Below are positions 17,172-27,190 of a stretch of 64,000 nucleotides of DNA, piece by piece. Numbering within the stretch: position 1 is the stretch's first letter; each line of letters opens with the position of its first letter. The notes beneath the pieces are model-generated. The model was not told the DNA's origin and did not search any database. It saw only the letters and a list, made by a program, of their open reading frames with translations. Source of the DNA: CAWCXF01 sp963799455 (GTDB lineage: Bacteria; Pseudomonadota; Alphaproteobacteria; Rhodobacterales; Rhodobacteraceae); NCBI GenBank assembly GCA_963799455.1, contig CAWCXF010000007.1, positions 186,001 through 250,000 on the forward strand, read 5' to 3'. A program made the translations under genes and the position numbers.

Positions 17172-18716
17172 TCAGTTGGCCCAAACGTCGTTGAGTCCAG
17201 GGCCCATCGTCTGCCGACTTCGAGGCCGGCGTCGCGTGGGTCGCCGCTTCGTCTGCATCGGCGTTGGAGTCGCAGCGGGTATCTCGGCGACGGTCTCAGC
17301 AGCGATCTCGGCCGCTCCGTCGGCGGCCGTGTTTTGAATGGGAACCGCATGAAGCAGAAGCTCGAAGCTCTGATTCTCATCGGCCACCACCTGCTGTGTG
17401 CGGCGCTCGTAGCCATCCAAGGAGAGGGAGATCGCCAGAAGCTGTCCGCTCCGAGGCACGGTCAACACCGCCGGCGTACGGGTCGGGGCGAGGCCGGCGG
17501 CGCTGACGTGTGCGCCGGACGGGATCGTCTCCAGGCGAATCTCGACGAACGCCGGCGATTCAGCGAGGGCTTCCGTCGTGCCTTCGGCGGCGAATCGGTC
17601 CGAAACCGCGACACTCAACGCGGCACCCGCCAACACGGCGACGCAGACGATGAAAGCAAACAGGTTCCGCGGAGAGGTTCTTCGTTTTTGCGCCGATGGC
17701 CCTCGCGGAGCGGACTCGTCCAGCGATTGGAGCGCTCGACGAACTTTCTCTTGGCGGGCGGCACGTTCAGCCTCGAAGGCTTCTTGGACGTAGCTACGAA
17801 GCGAACACACGCCTTCCTCCTCGCTCAGAGTCCGAAGGAAACCCTCAAGCTGTTGGGCTACCTCTTCGGCGTCCCCGGGTCTTTGATCGGCGTCTTTTGC
17901 GAGGAGCGACATCAGGAGCGCCTGAAGACCTGTCGGAACATCCGTTCGAAGCTCTCCGATGTCCGGAGGCGGCTCGTCAAGAATACGTTGGGCTCTCTCG
18001 GCATCGTTCTTGCCGGAGTACAGGCGTCGCGATGCCAACATCTCGTACAATACGATGCCGAACGAGAAGAGATCCGTGCGCGCATCCGGCTCGCCGAAGC
18101 GCAGAACTTCCGGTGCCATATAGCCCAGTTTGCCTTTGAGAACGCCGGTGCTCGTTTGGTGATCGCGGCCCAAGGCGCGAGCGATGCCGAAGTCCGCGAC
18201 GCGGACGACTCCGTCAAACCCCACCAAGATGTTGTGCGGCGAGATATCTCGGTGCACGAGGTGCAGCTCTTCGCCGTTGTGGTTCGTCAGTGAGTGAGCC
18301 GTGGCTAAGCCACGGGCCGCCTGCGCCCCGATCTCGCAGCACACCTGCACCGGGAGCTGCAGGCCGCTTCGAGCCGAGCGAGAGACGAGGTCTTTGACCG
18401 TGACTCCCTCTACGTATTCCATGGCCAGAAAAGGCCCTTCGTGGTCTTCGCCCACGTCCAAAACCCCGACCACGTTGGGATGGTGGATGAGTCCGGCGAG
18501 CCGGCCTTCTTCAATGAACATCGCACGCGCGGATGGATCACCTTGGAGCGCCGCGTGCATCCGCTTGACGGCGAACAGCCGCTGGAACTTCCCGTCACGC
18601 CGAACCGTAAGTTCAACGCGACCCATGCCACCGGATGAGAGGTCTAGTAGCCGCCGGTAGGTGGTGGTATTCTCCGACGGCGTTTGTGTGTCGGTCTCTT
18701 GCACCTGGACCGCCAC
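17172..18716 (-). CDS. Membrane Ser/Thr protein kinase with PEGA-like C-terminus
   Basis: 514 residues. Kinase domain about 20-295: glycine loop LSSGGMGRVEL, Lys51 (AVKRMH), catalytic loop HRDISPHN (155-162), DFG (175-177), APE (201-203). One membrane segment (about 351-371) precedes an extracytoplasmic PEGA-like domain (about 385-460; IPSGAHVS...LDGYERR) and a basic tail. PEGA repeats are presumed surface-interaction modules in such kinases. Start is GTG at 18716, only 17 bp from the divergent regulator's ATG. Likely senses an envelope signal and phosphorylates an unknown partner; the adjacent TPR protein and winged-helix protein are candidates (inference). Confidence 0.9.
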   Translation of the reverse strand: MAVQVQETDTQTPSENTTTYRRLLDLSSGGMGRVELTVRRDGKFQRLFAVKRMHAALQGDPSARAMFIEEGRLAGLIHHPNVVGVLDVGEDHEGPFLAMEYVEGVTVKDLVSRSARSGLQLPVQVCCEIGAQAARGLATAHSLTNHNGEELHLVHRDISPHNILVGFDGVVRVADFGIARALGRDHQTSTGVLKGKLGYMAPEVLRFGEPDARTDLFSFGIVLYEMLASRRLYSGKNDAERAQRILDEPPPDIGELRTDVPTGLQALLMSLLAKDADQRPGDAEEVAQQLEGFLRTLSEEEGVCSLRSYVQEAFEAERAARQEKVRRALQSLDESAPRGPSAQKRRTSPRNLFAFIVCVAVLAGAALSVAVSDRFAAEGTTEALAESPAFVEIRLETIPSGAHVSAAGLAPTRTPAVLTVPRSGQLLAISLSLDGYERRTQQVVADENQSFELLLHAVPIQNTAADGAAEIAAETVAEIPAATPTPMQTKRRPTRRRPRSRQTMGPGLNDVWAN

Positions 18717-18733
18717 GCTAACACGTCTGCTTG

Positions 18734-20374
18734 ATGGCCACCAAAATCGCCAGACCCCCCGCCGTCGACCTCATCGCAAGAGCCCATGTCACGTACGAAC
18801 GGCGCGCGATGGGGGCCGCGGAACCTGTCGAAGCGCTCCGCACGGCGCTCCTCGCCACGGGCGAAGTCCTTGCGCGGGCTTGGGCGTATGCCCTTGGCTG
18901 TCAATCGGTCGTCGTTGAAGCCCCTTCCTCGCCTGACGTCCACTTCGAAGCGGTGGGTGGTCTGCTCACGGAAGACACCACCGTGCGGGCCGTGGCCTGC
19001 CGAGCGCTCGTTCACGCGGAGCGGGCAGCGCTGCTGGAGTTCAACGTTGCGACCTATCGACAGCGACTCTCCCTGCACGAAGCCATGGCGGAGGGACTCG
19101 GCGACGACGAGACTCGTACCTCTTTGGCTTTGGCCAAGAGCTGGCTTCGTTGGCTGGAGGGCCAGGGTGGCGCGGACCCTGAGGCGTCCGTGGAAGCTCG
19201 ACGCGCGAAGCTCGGGTCGCTCGTGGTCGAGGCGCAGGTCCTCGAGGCGCTTCACGCGCTTGCGGCGGGCGAGATCGGGTCCGCCACCACATGCGCGCGT
19301 CGAGCCTCTCGAATGGCAAGGACGGAAGGGATCCCCGACTCCGAAGTCCTCGCCGGGGTGGTACTCGCGCGAGTCCGCCGGAGACTCAACCGACCTCATC
19401 TGACGCTGCGGGTGCTCGCGGGCCTGGCTCCCCACACGCCACCGGCGTGGCGAAACTGGATCCATTGGGAGGCGGTTCTCGCAGGAGCAACGTCCATCAG
19501 CGCTCCGCCAAGGTCGATGGCCGGTCGTGTCTTGGCGCTACTGGCGGCCGAGGTCTCCACGGAGGCACCAGCCGCGCTCCTCCAGCAGACTGCGCACGTC
19601 GCGCCGCTGCGACAAGACGCAGAGGATGCCGTCGCGCTGCTTTGCCCAGACCACGCGTCTCGCGGCGAAATGCGCCGCTGGCAACGTGGACAAACCGACG
19701 CGTTGCCACCCGGTATTAGCGGTCTCGCCTTTGCTGGGAATACCGCTCCAGACGACAGCAACTGCGCACGGGTCATTCTGCTCCCTTCCGGTGATGCCCT
19801 GCGGATTCCGGCTCTGGTCTTGCCTCTCGCTAGCGCACGTTTCGGTGCGGACTTAGGTCCAGCCCTTGGCCCGACGCGCCCGCGAACCGATGCGGGCCTC
19901 GCCTGCCTCGCCCTTCGTGGCGCCATGCGCGTTCCAGACTACTTCGCAGAGGTGTATGGGTATCCCTTCGACACAGCGACGCATGGCGCCGTGCTCACGA
20001 TGCACGGCCATCGCATGCGAGAGCGCGTGGGGGACTCCGCCGAGGTCCTCCGCGAAAACGGAGAGCTGTGGCTGGTCGCAAGCCGAGCGATTGTTCTGCG
20101 GGACCCGCGCTGCGAAGAGCCGATGCCTCAGCGCGTGCTGCGGGTCCTGGCGACGGGAGGCCCGGTAGGCTCAAAGGAGCTCGCCCGGACCTTGGGCGTC
20201 CCCGTTCGCACGATCCAAAAGACCCTTAAGGAACTCCACGCTGACGACGATCTGGTCTTGGTGAAGGACGGTCGCTTGGTGCTCTATGTCGTGGAGGACA
20301 CGACCTTCTCGGAGCCCACACGAAGCCGCCGGTTTGGGGGGGATCTTTTTGCTCGGTCTTCGAACGACGTCTAA
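18734..20374 (+). CDS. Large regulator with helical N-terminus and C-terminal winged-helix domains
   Basis: 546 residues from ATG 18734. Residues 1-300 are helical and TPR-like. Around 405-460 a segment VYGYPFDTATHGAVLTMHGHR followed by a strand turn resembles the winged helix of OmpR-type effector domains. A second winged helix lies at about 475-530 (LGVPVRTIQKTLKELHADDD). It is transcribed divergently from the Ser/Thr kinase with a 17-bp gap between start codons, so promoters must overlap coding sequence or the true starts lie inside. A transcription factor under control of the kinase is a reasonable guess, not shown. Confidence 0.7.
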   Translation: MATKIARPPAVDLIARAHVTYERRAMGAAEPVEALRTALLATGEVLARAWAYALGCQSVVVEAPSSPDVHFEAVGGLLTEDTTVRAVACRALVHAERAALLEFNVATYRQRLSLHEAMAEGLGDDETRTSLALAKSWLRWLEGQGGADPEASVEARRAKLGSLVVEAQVLEALHALAAGEIGSATTCARRASRMARTEGIPDSEVLAGVVLARVRRRLNRPHLTLRVLAGLAPHTPPAWRNWIHWEAVLAGATSISAPPRSMAGRVLALLAAEVSTEAPAALLQQTAHVAPLRQDAEDAVALLCPDHASRGEMRRWQRGQTDALPPGISGLAFAGNTAPDDSNCARVILLPSGDALRIPALVLPLASARFGADLGPALGPTRPRTDAGLACLALRGAMRVPDYFAEVYGYPFDTATHGAVLTMHGHRMRERVGDSAEVLRENGELWLVASRAIVLRDPRCEEPMPQRVLRVLATGGPVGSKELARTLGVPVRTIQKTLKELHADDDLVLVKDGRLVLYVVEDTTFSEPTRSRRFGGDLFARSSNDV

Positions 20375-20382
20375 GACAGAGC

Positions 20383-21686
20383 CTAGCGAAAGAGGTACAC
20401 GCCGACGGCTTCGGACGGCGGTCCTTCTCGACTGCTGCCTGGAACGCTGAGTGCGATGGTGCCGTCAGTGGCGACGCCTAAAGGAAACCGGTTTGGGTTC
20501 TCGTCTTCGACCCCGGCGTATCGGGGCGGCTCTTCCGTCCAGCTTCCATCCCTCTGAGCCCAGCTCCAGACCGCGACGCCACATTCCGTGGAGTTGCTCG
20601 CGTAGATCGTATCTCCCGAAGACGAGACTGCCACAAAGGCGGGAACCTCCGTCGCGGGCTGCGGCAGGGGAAAGCGTGCGCTCTCCGTCCAGGTGGTCCC
20701 GGCTCGATCGTAGACCACGATCGCGTCAGGCCCACTTAATCGAACAACCAGGCGTTCGCCGCTTCCACCGAAGGCTGGAGACAGCAATCCGGCATCGGGA
20801 ACTTCAAACTCCAAGGTCCATTCCCCGGATGTTTCTTTTCGGTGGACCGCGATCCAACCGTCGCCGCTCGAGTGCCACGCGACGCGATCCCCAGCGTTCG
20901 AGAGTGCAACGACAGGACCCCCGCTAAAGTCGAACGAGGGCTGCACGATGGTGTGCGTCTCCAGCCAGTCCCCGGCCTCGACCCGTTCGAAGATCCGGAG
21001 CCGCACGCCATTGCCGCCGCCGCCGTCTTCTCGCACCGCCAGGGTTCGTCCATCGCCGGATATGGACACGCCCGGGCGGCCGACCAGCGTTTCCGGATCA
21101 TGTTCGATTGTCGTCTCCCGCCACTCTCCGTCGACTTCCCGTTCGAACACAAGGGCCGCCGAATAGTTGGGGGAGGCTTCCGTCGAAACGACGTTGCCCC
21201 AGATCACTGGTGTCGCCGGAATCGTCGATGTCGACGCCTCCGGGCTCGTAGAACCCCGCGCCGGTCAAGAATACCGTCCGGCGATAGACCTGCTGCCACT
21301 CTCCTTCTGCGTCGCGGTCGTAGATCGAGAGCGAGTCCTGACTTGAGACCGCCAGCGTGGAGCCGTCCCCGGACAGGGCGAGCGCACGCCCGTAGCGCGC
21401 GTCATCCGCCGCTGGATGAAACGACTCGATGGCCGAAGGCTCTGGACACGGCACCTGAGCGTCGGCGGGTTCGCTGTCTTGTTCCGCGACGTCCACAAGG
21501 CGCGCGTCGAAGCCCGCATCGAATGGAGACGTGCTGTCCGCGACGCGTCCGTCCAGGTCGCTTGCGTCCGCGGCAGCATCAAGCAGCATCCAGACCAGAG
21601 CTGCGGGGACACCCGGTCATCAAGACAAGGGCGGCAAAGAAAGATAGCGGCTTCGGGAAAGAGGGGATGGGTAGGCGCTTATTCAC
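20383..21686 (-). pseudogene. FG-GAP-type beta-propeller lipoprotein, two frameshifts
   Basis: Reading across frames gives one lipoprotein. GTG 21686 starts a signal ending LVLMTGC; the frame changes near 21595 (one extra base) into the Asp/Ala linker and first propeller repeats (ALSGDGSTLAVSSQ, LSIYDRDAEGEWQQ), and changes again near 21210 (one extra base) into the remaining repeats (VFEREVDGEWRET, ISGDGRTLAVRED and so on) up to 20383. Repeats follow the FG-GAP_2 pattern of ADGSTLAVGA plus VYxxxxxGxWxQ. Either a decayed gene or two consensus errors; no nonsense codon exists apart from the shifts. Function unknown, secreted. Confidence 0.65.
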
Positions 21687-21985
21687 GACTCAACCTTAGT
21701 CGGTAAAAGCTCTCGGACCAACAAAGGCTCATACGATCTGTTTGTCATTCGTGGAACAACGTCATGCGATGGTTTCGTCCAGCACCCGTAGACCTCGGCT
21801 GGCGTTATTGCGTTGCAGCTGTCGTTGACGTTCGTTCTCCGCAGGCTGCGGGCGCATTCAGCCGCGGCCACTCTTCACGGGGAGAACGCCGGCAGCCAAA
21901 CTCGGGGCCTTCCAGAAGGAGCATCGGGAAGAAGCCAGTGGCCATGACGCTTTGAAGAGACGCCGCTCCAAGCGACACTCCACGG
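21687..21985. other. Gene-free stretch
   Basis: About 300 bp between two divergent genes. Small open frames are present but none has family resemblance or a credible start. It presumably carries the promoters of the lipoprotein and ankyrin genes; no clear -35/-10 pair stood out. Confidence 0.5.
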
Positions 21986-22312
21986 ATGGACGAACCCTTG
22001 AGCCTTCATGAAGCTTGTTACCAAGGAATGGTGGAGGAGGTGGCGGCGCTCCTTGCGGCGGGGGCGGACCCTAATGCTCTTGCCGAGGATACAGGGCGCG
22101 AGTGGATTTCATGCGCCGAGGGCCCGCCTCGGCCGCTCAATTGCGTCGCCATCGCGTGGGGGATCAGCGAGAGGCATTTGAAGATCGCTTCGTTGCTCAT
22201 CGAGCACGGTGCGCGCGTCGATGCGTCGGTGATCAAGGACCATCAGATTGAGATGGCCGGAAGTACGCTTGACCGTTCCTTTCAGCGGATGCTGAGAGAG
22301 CATATGCGCTAG
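21986..22312 (+). CDS. Small ankyrin-repeat protein
   Basis: 108 residues, cytoplasmic, with two or three ankyrin repeats: SLHEACYQGMVEEVAALLAA/GADPN (about 6-30) and a second ISERHLKIASLLIEHGARVDA unit (about 60-80), plus a short helical cap. Ankyrin repeats bind proteins. No neighbouring effector is obvious. Starts at ATG 21986 without a strong ribosome site. Confidence 0.75.
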   Translation: MDEPLSLHEACYQGMVEEVAALLAAGADPNALAEDTGREWISCAEGPPRPLNCVAIAWGISERHLKIASLLIEHGARVDASVIKDHQIEMAGSTLDRSFQRMLREHMR

Positions 22313-22313
22313 C

Positions 22314-22347
22314 CGCATTTACCAGGCGAGCGCATTTACCAGGCGAG
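22314..22347. repeat. Perfect 17-bp tandem duplication
   Basis: CGCATTTACCAGGCGAG at 22314-22330 and again at 22331-22347, immediately after the ankyrin stop. The right copy supplies the stop of the endonuclease-like remnant on the minus strand. A replication-slippage product is likely. Confidence 0.85.
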
Positions 22348-22475
22348 CACTGGACGGTGGCCAGGGAAAACTGCCTCCAGCCGTAGGGTTTGAGCGCGCT
22401 CAACGGTGGGGCTCGTGACCAAGATGTGATCCAGGTCGAGTTCATCCGTTCGCGCAAGCTCAGTCAACGTCATCG
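22336..22475 (-). pseudogene. Remnant of an endonuclease/exonuclease/phosphatase (EEP) C-terminus
   Basis: About 40 codons reading ...LDLDHILVTSPTV...AVFPGHRPVLAW-stop. The D-H-I-L then (S/G)-H-R-P-V-x-A pattern is the last two conserved blocks of the EEP superfamily (normally SDHxPV). No upstream catalytic blocks exist; the upstream DNA belongs to another gene in another frame. Probably the end of a deleted gene. Confidence 0.4.
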
Positions 22476-24491
22476 TCGGGAGCAGCGGGTGCAGCAGGTG
22501 CAGCGGGCTGCACCTGCGCTTCTTCAAAGACGCACACGCCGGACGGGCGGAAACGCGCGAAGCGCGGGGCGGGCACACGTTCGAAACCGACGCGCGTGAC
22601 TCCGTCGCCTTCGTAGAGGCGAACGAAACGTTCGTCGATGGTGTTGGCGGTGAGCAGCGTTCGGGCGCCCGTCGCCATGTCGTAACGCACGATTTCGGTG
22701 TCGGTCTCGAGGGGGTCGCCTTCGCCGCTCGCGCGCTCGGTGGCATACACGACGTGCTCCGAGACCGCCGGAAACGAGGGACACGACTCCATCCGAACCC
22801 ACGACTCGCCGTGCAAGTCCAAGTCGAGGGCGGACCAGTCTTGGGGAGGCAGACGAAGCAGCTCGCAGACGCCCTCGGCGCCGCGGATTAACACAAGGGC
22901 ACCGGAGGGCGTCGCTTCGGCGTACGAGAGCGCAAAGGTGCGACCGCCCAAACGCTGGATGACCTCGGGCCCGGTCTCGCCGATGCGCACAAGCGCGATG
23001 TGGTCGAGGGGCGGCAAACCTGCAGCGACGCGGGCCAGGCGTTCTGCGTCGAGGTCGTCGTCCAAGTCGTCGATGGCCTCGGCTTCGTCGATGCGTGCGC
23101 CGTTGCCTTGGGCTTCGAGGGCTGCGCGTGTCTGCTTGCCGAATGCCCGCCACCCAAACGGCGACGAGTGTTTCCTTGGATGCGTCTGTTTCGCCCGGCG
23201 CCAGTTCGATCCAGTCGCCTTGGACGCCGAAGGGCGTGACCTCGACTTCGCCGGCGTTGTCATCGCTGTCGGCGTCTTCCCCTTCGTCCGCTTGCTCCTC
23301 GTCCATAGGGCGTCGCGGGACCGCCATCAGGACAGGGTCGGCGCCACGGAACGGGCGTTCCTCGAAGAGCACCCACTCGCGACCAAGCCTCGGATTGCTG
23401 AGGATGCTTGGGCGCAGCGCCTGGGCTACTGGGAAGAGCGACTCGCCCTGGACGAACAGCGTGTAGGCGGCGTCGGATGCGCTGACGAAAGCGGTGTCAC
23501 CCTCGGCGACGTGGGCGTACCCGAAGATCGCGCGTGAGCGGACGCGTTCGGTCTCCCCAGCGTCGCCGACGGAGGTGCCGACGGAGCTGCGGAGAAGCAC
23601 GCGATGAGGCGTGGGTGCCGTCAACACATCGTGCTGCGAACGAAGGGGAAACACGGGGTAGCGGCTGTCGCGCTGGACCACGAGGGAGTCTGCGTGAACG
23701 GCGACCAGGTGCTCTTGTTCGCACGTTGGCGTGAAGCACTCGATTCCGAGAGCGTCGTCTCCGGGTGCCGCGTACGCTTCGCCGACTTCGTCGCACGCTG
23801 CCCCGAAGCTCCCCGCGTTCATGATTCTTTCGTGGTCGTCTTCGGCTGAGTCCGTAAGGTCGTTATGACGGGTGATCGCCGTCGTGGTGTCTCGGGGTTC
23901 GGCGTCGAGGTAGCGGGTGATCACTTCCGACGACAGGAGCGCGCTGACGAGAGTCGGTGTCAGGGCGTCGATGGCCATGAGTCCGGCTTCGATCCGGACC
24001 GCGTCCTCGTCACGCAGTGGCTTCGTCTCGACGCGTTCTGCTTGCACAGCCTCCACGGCGACATCGATGGAATCCGTCACAGGCGGCTCATCCGCCGAGC
24101 GCACCGCGCCGCGGACCTCGACGAAGGTGCTATCCCCCTCGGTGGACAGCCCGACGACCTCGAAGAGCATGTGGTGGAGCGCGTGGTATTCGCTCGCGAT
24201 GGCGCTGAGTTCTTCCATCGTCTCGGCATCTTCGCCGCTGCGCTCACGCACCTGAAACCCCTGCGTCTCGAGGACGAAAGCCAGGCTTAGGGCGAGGTTC
24301 TCGCGGCATGGATCGGAGCAGCCGGTGACGGCGATGACGACCAGGGTCTCGTCGGGCGTTGGCTGAAGGTAGAGCGTGGCGGCAACAGCCAGGACGCCAA
24401 CAAACCCGAACAAGAGGGCGAGGGATCCTCCGCGTGCCCGCCCCGTGTCTCGCGCGGAGAACGTTCCTTCTGTGTCTTTGGGCGCTTTCAC
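22460..24491 (-). CDS. Membrane-anchored protein of unknown function, one frameshift
   Basis: About 675 residues when read across one break. GTG 24491 (a TTG at 24518 is also possible) begins an N-terminal anchor (SLALLFGFVGVLAVAATLYL), then an extracytoplasmic region. Later segments (HEHLVAVHAD-like, FALSYAEATPSGALVLIRG, ATGARTLLTANTIDERF) look like beta-propeller blades. Near 23135 one extra base changes the frame (…VAVWVAG to GKQTRAALEAQGN…), and the second part continues to an Ala/Pro-rich end at 22460. Divergent from ruvC. No family recognised. Confidence 0.65.
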
Positions 24492-24569
24492 GAACGATGA
24501 GACTAGAGCACATCGCAAAAATGCGCACGGCCGCTCTCACGCCGCTGGCGAGCCTGCTAGGGTCCATCC

Positions 24570-25061
24570 ATGCGCGTTGTTGGCATCGATCCGGGCACAC
24601 GAAAGACCGGCTGGGGCGTCGTCGACAAAAACGGCACGCGCCTCACCGCCGTCGCCGCCGGCATCATTCAGGTCAACGCGAAAGCTCCCCTCGCGCAACG
24701 CCTGCTCCAGATTCACGCCTCGATCGTGAAGGTGATCGAGGAGTACTCGCCAGGCGCGATGGCCCTCGAGGATATGTTCTTTGCCAAGTTCCCCAACGCG
24801 GCGATCAAGCTCGGACATGCGCGGGGCGTAGCGATGGTGGCTGGCGCCGCAGCGGGGCTTGAGGTCCACGAATACCCGCCGGCCCTCGTGAAGCGAACAG
24901 TCGCCGGCAAAGGAAGCGCGACCAAGCCCCAGGTGGCGCGGCTCGTCGGTGCCATTCTAGGGCTTCGGGAGCTTCCCGGAGAGGACGCCACGGACGCGCT
25001 CGCGGTGGCCGTCACCCATCTTCAGACGCTGCGAAACCCTCCTGCGCTACGTCGCCGATAG
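24570..25061 (+). CDS. ruvC: Holliday-junction endonuclease RuvC
   Basis: 163 residues, normal RuvC length. RNase-H-like fold with all four acidic residues in place: Asp7 (VVGIDPGTRKTGWG), Glu67 (MALEDMFF), Asp139 and Asp142 (GEDATDALAVAVTH). RuvC dimers cut Holliday junctions with RuvAB; ruvA and ruvB are not adjacent here. Start at ATG 24570. It is flanked by non-repair genes. Confidence 0.97.
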   Translation: MRVVGIDPGTRKTGWGVVDKNGTRLTAVAAGIIQVNAKAPLAQRLLQIHASIVKVIEEYSPGAMALEDMFFAKFPNAAIKLGHARGVAMVAGAAAGLEVHEYPPALVKRTVAGKGSATKPQVARLVGAILGLRELPGEDATDALAVAVTHLQTLRNPPALRRR

Positions 25062-25235
25062 TCTTCGTTTGTAGGAACTTTCGAAACCTACGCCGTCGTG
25101 GCGGGCGCCTCGTGCTCCACGCCTAAGGTTTTTTCGCCATCTAGCCGATTCAGCGACGAATTTGCTTTCCCTCCAGCTGGAATGCCTCACAATCTCCCCG
25201 CGCGACCTGCGCAGAGAAAACACTAAGGGACAACA

Positions 25236-25448
25236 ATGAAACTCAACAAAGAAGCTTTCCTCGCCGCCGCGTTGGCATTGAGCGTGAGCGCTTGTGGCAG
25301 CGAGGCTCCGGAAGAAGAAGACACGACGGGCGATGAGACGCCATACGTCGCGCCTGCCCCTGCCCCGGCCCCCGAGCCGGAGCCAGTCTACGAGCCAGAG
25401 CCAGAACCAGAGCCTGCGCCCGTCGATTACGCACCTACCGACGAGTAG
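25236..25448 (+). CDS. Very small acidic Pro/Glu-rich lipoprotein
   Basis: 70 residues: lipoprotein signal (ALALSVSACG) followed by an acidic, repetitive Pro-Ala/Pro-Glu tail. The tail could act as a flexible spacer in the periplasm. Its stop overlaps the GTG start of the L,D-transpeptidase gene by one base (TAGTG), so translation is likely coupled and it is the first gene of a three-gene envelope operon. The 174 bp before it, after ruvC, hold a T-run at 25131 but no convincing terminator stem. Confidence 0.8.
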   Translation: MKLNKEAFLAAALALSVSACGSEAPEEEDTTGDETPYVAPAPAPAPEPEPVYEPEPEPEPAPVDYAPTDE

Positions 25449-27172
25449 TGTTTCCCCGCGCATACTGCGTGCTCTGCATCGCCGGGCTAGCGCTGTGCGC
25501 TGGCTCGGCGTTTGCGCAGAGAGCTGATTCGCCGCCCGCGCTTCCCCTAGATGTCGGTGAAGCGTGGGTGCCGCGGATCTTCGCGCAAGAGTCACAGTTT
25601 GCCCAAACCTACGTCGCCCTCGCCCAAGAGCGCTTTGAGGACGTCGAAGAGGGTCTTGGTCAACGAGCCGTTCGCGACCGCTACCTGGAAGTCTACGGCA
25701 TTCCTCCAACGCTCAGCGTGCTCCGCGAGCGTATGGCCCAGATCGAGACGCAGGCGTGCATCGAGCGAATCGATTACGACGCCATCGGCGCTTTTGTCGA
25801 CGGGGACACCACCCAAGCAGGGTTTGGTGAATGGCCCGCGTCTGTCGAAGCGGACATCGAACGCTGGGCGTTCGCGGAGATCGAACGCCATCAGGTGTTG
25901 CGCGTTTCGGATCTACCAGGGGGCCAAGACAGCCGCCGCCTCGCCCTCGTTCAGAGCCTGAACAACTGGCGAAGTGGACTCGTCGCGGTCCGCCAACGGC
26001 TTCACTGCGAGGGCTTTTTGCGCGGCGCGCTCCCCACGTCGCCCCACCTCGACTGGAAGACTCGGGCGTCCATCGAAGAGTTCGCTCGGCGTCATCGCAT
26101 CTACGCGCGCGACGAGTTTGGCCCAAAGACCCTCGACGCTCTACGCACGCCTCCTCTTGAGCTGGAGCGCCGCGCGCTGGTCCGAGTCCTCGCGGAGCGT
26201 GCGCGCGTCGACTGGGGGATCCTCGAAGATGGGACCGGCGGAGGCAACGACGAGGTAGAGAGCATCGCGACTCACATCGAAGCGCTGTTGGATATTGGGA
26301 CCGTGGATGGCGCGCGCCGTTTTCTTCAAGGTCTCGGTGAGCATATCCCAGACCACCAGCTCATCCCCGTCGAAGACTTCGCGCTTCCGGACGACTACTC
26401 GGCGAACATGGACCTTCATATCGTCGTCGACCGCGGCGATGTCCGTTATGACGCTCCCTTCAACCCGGACGGAACTCCCATCGTGTTTCCGCCCCTCGCC
26501 CAACGACCGATGTTGCGCGTGTTCGTCGGGACCGGTGACGACGAGCGTCTCCTCGTCGAATGGCCGACGACGATCGGGGGGTGGCGCGAAGAGGTTGACC
26601 GAACGGGCGCCACGGTCTGGGCGTACAAGCAGTCTGCGATCGGCGACGGCATCTGGCAGCACATCGTCGCCGCCCCCGTATGGCTTCCGCCCACCTCTAC
26701 GCCCAACGAGACGTTGGTGCAGACCATCGATGACGATGACAATGGGCACAACATCATCCGCCGAACGCTCCTCGGGCCAGGCTATGCCTCCGCGTACGGA
26801 CTCGTGGCAGCGATTCATCGGCGCCGAGGCCGGAACGGCTATGTCGATGACGGCATTCGCACCCACGGGAGCGTCGACTACACGAGCGTCTTCGGCGACT
26901 TCTCCCACGGCTGTCATCGCCTGCAGAACCACCGCGCCGTGGCGCTCTTTTCGTTCATCCTTGCCCACCGCCCGCACCGCTACGAAGGCCCTGTCTCCGT
27001 CGACTATCGCCGCGACGTAGACCTCGGCGACCGCGTGGAGACCCTTCGGATCGAGCAGCGCGGAGAGCGCTTCGTTCTCACGCCGCCGGTCCCCTTCCGC
27101 GTGCTCGAGGGCCGGGTCGTCGGCGACCGTGAGCGCCCCTCCACGGAGACGTTCCCCGTTCTCTCCCGATGA
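25448..27172 (+). CDS. L,D-transpeptidase (YkuD) with long N-terminal domain
   Basis: 574 residues, signal peptide ending AFAQ. Residues 25-300 form an extension with a peptidoglycan-binding-like stretch (ASIEEFARRHRIYARDEFGPKTLDAL, about 197-222). The YkuD domain (about 315-515) ends in the catalytic block THGSVDYTSVFGDFSHGCHRL with Cys489, preceded by His about 13 residues upstream. Layout resembles YcbB/LdtD-type enzymes. It would form 3-3 cross-links or attach proteins to murein in the periplasm. GTG start overlapping the lipoprotein stop; cardiolipin synthase follows after 18 bp. Confidence 0.92.
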   Translation: MFPRAYCVLCIAGLALCAGSAFAQRADSPPALPLDVGEAWVPRIFAQESQFAQTYVALAQERFEDVEEGLGQRAVRDRYLEVYGIPPTLSVLRERMAQIETQACIERIDYDAIGAFVDGDTTQAGFGEWPASVEADIERWAFAEIERHQVLRVSDLPGGQDSRRLALVQSLNNWRSGLVAVRQRLHCEGFLRGALPTSPHLDWKTRASIEEFARRHRIYARDEFGPKTLDALRTPPLELERRALVRVLAERARVDWGILEDGTGGGNDEVESIATHIEALLDIGTVDGARRFLQGLGEHIPDHQLIPVEDFALPDDYSANMDLHIVVDRGDVRYDAPFNPDGTPIVFPPLAQRPMLRVFVGTGDDERLLVEWPTTIGGWREEVDRTGATVWAYKQSAIGDGIWQHIVAAPVWLPPTSTPNETLVQTIDDDDNGHNIIRRTLLGPGYASAYGLVAAIHRRRGRNGYVDDGIRTHGSVDYTSVFGDFSHGCHRLQNHRAVALFSFILAHRPHRYEGPVSVDYRRDVDLGDRVETLRIEQRGERFVLTPPVPFRVLEGRVVGDRERPSTETFPVLSR

Positions 27173-27190
27173 ACTCCGAGCACGTCTGCG

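Noticed and set aside
25099..25136. Terminator after ruvC
   Set aside because: A T-run exists at 25131, but the candidate stem is only 5 bp and ends several bases before it.
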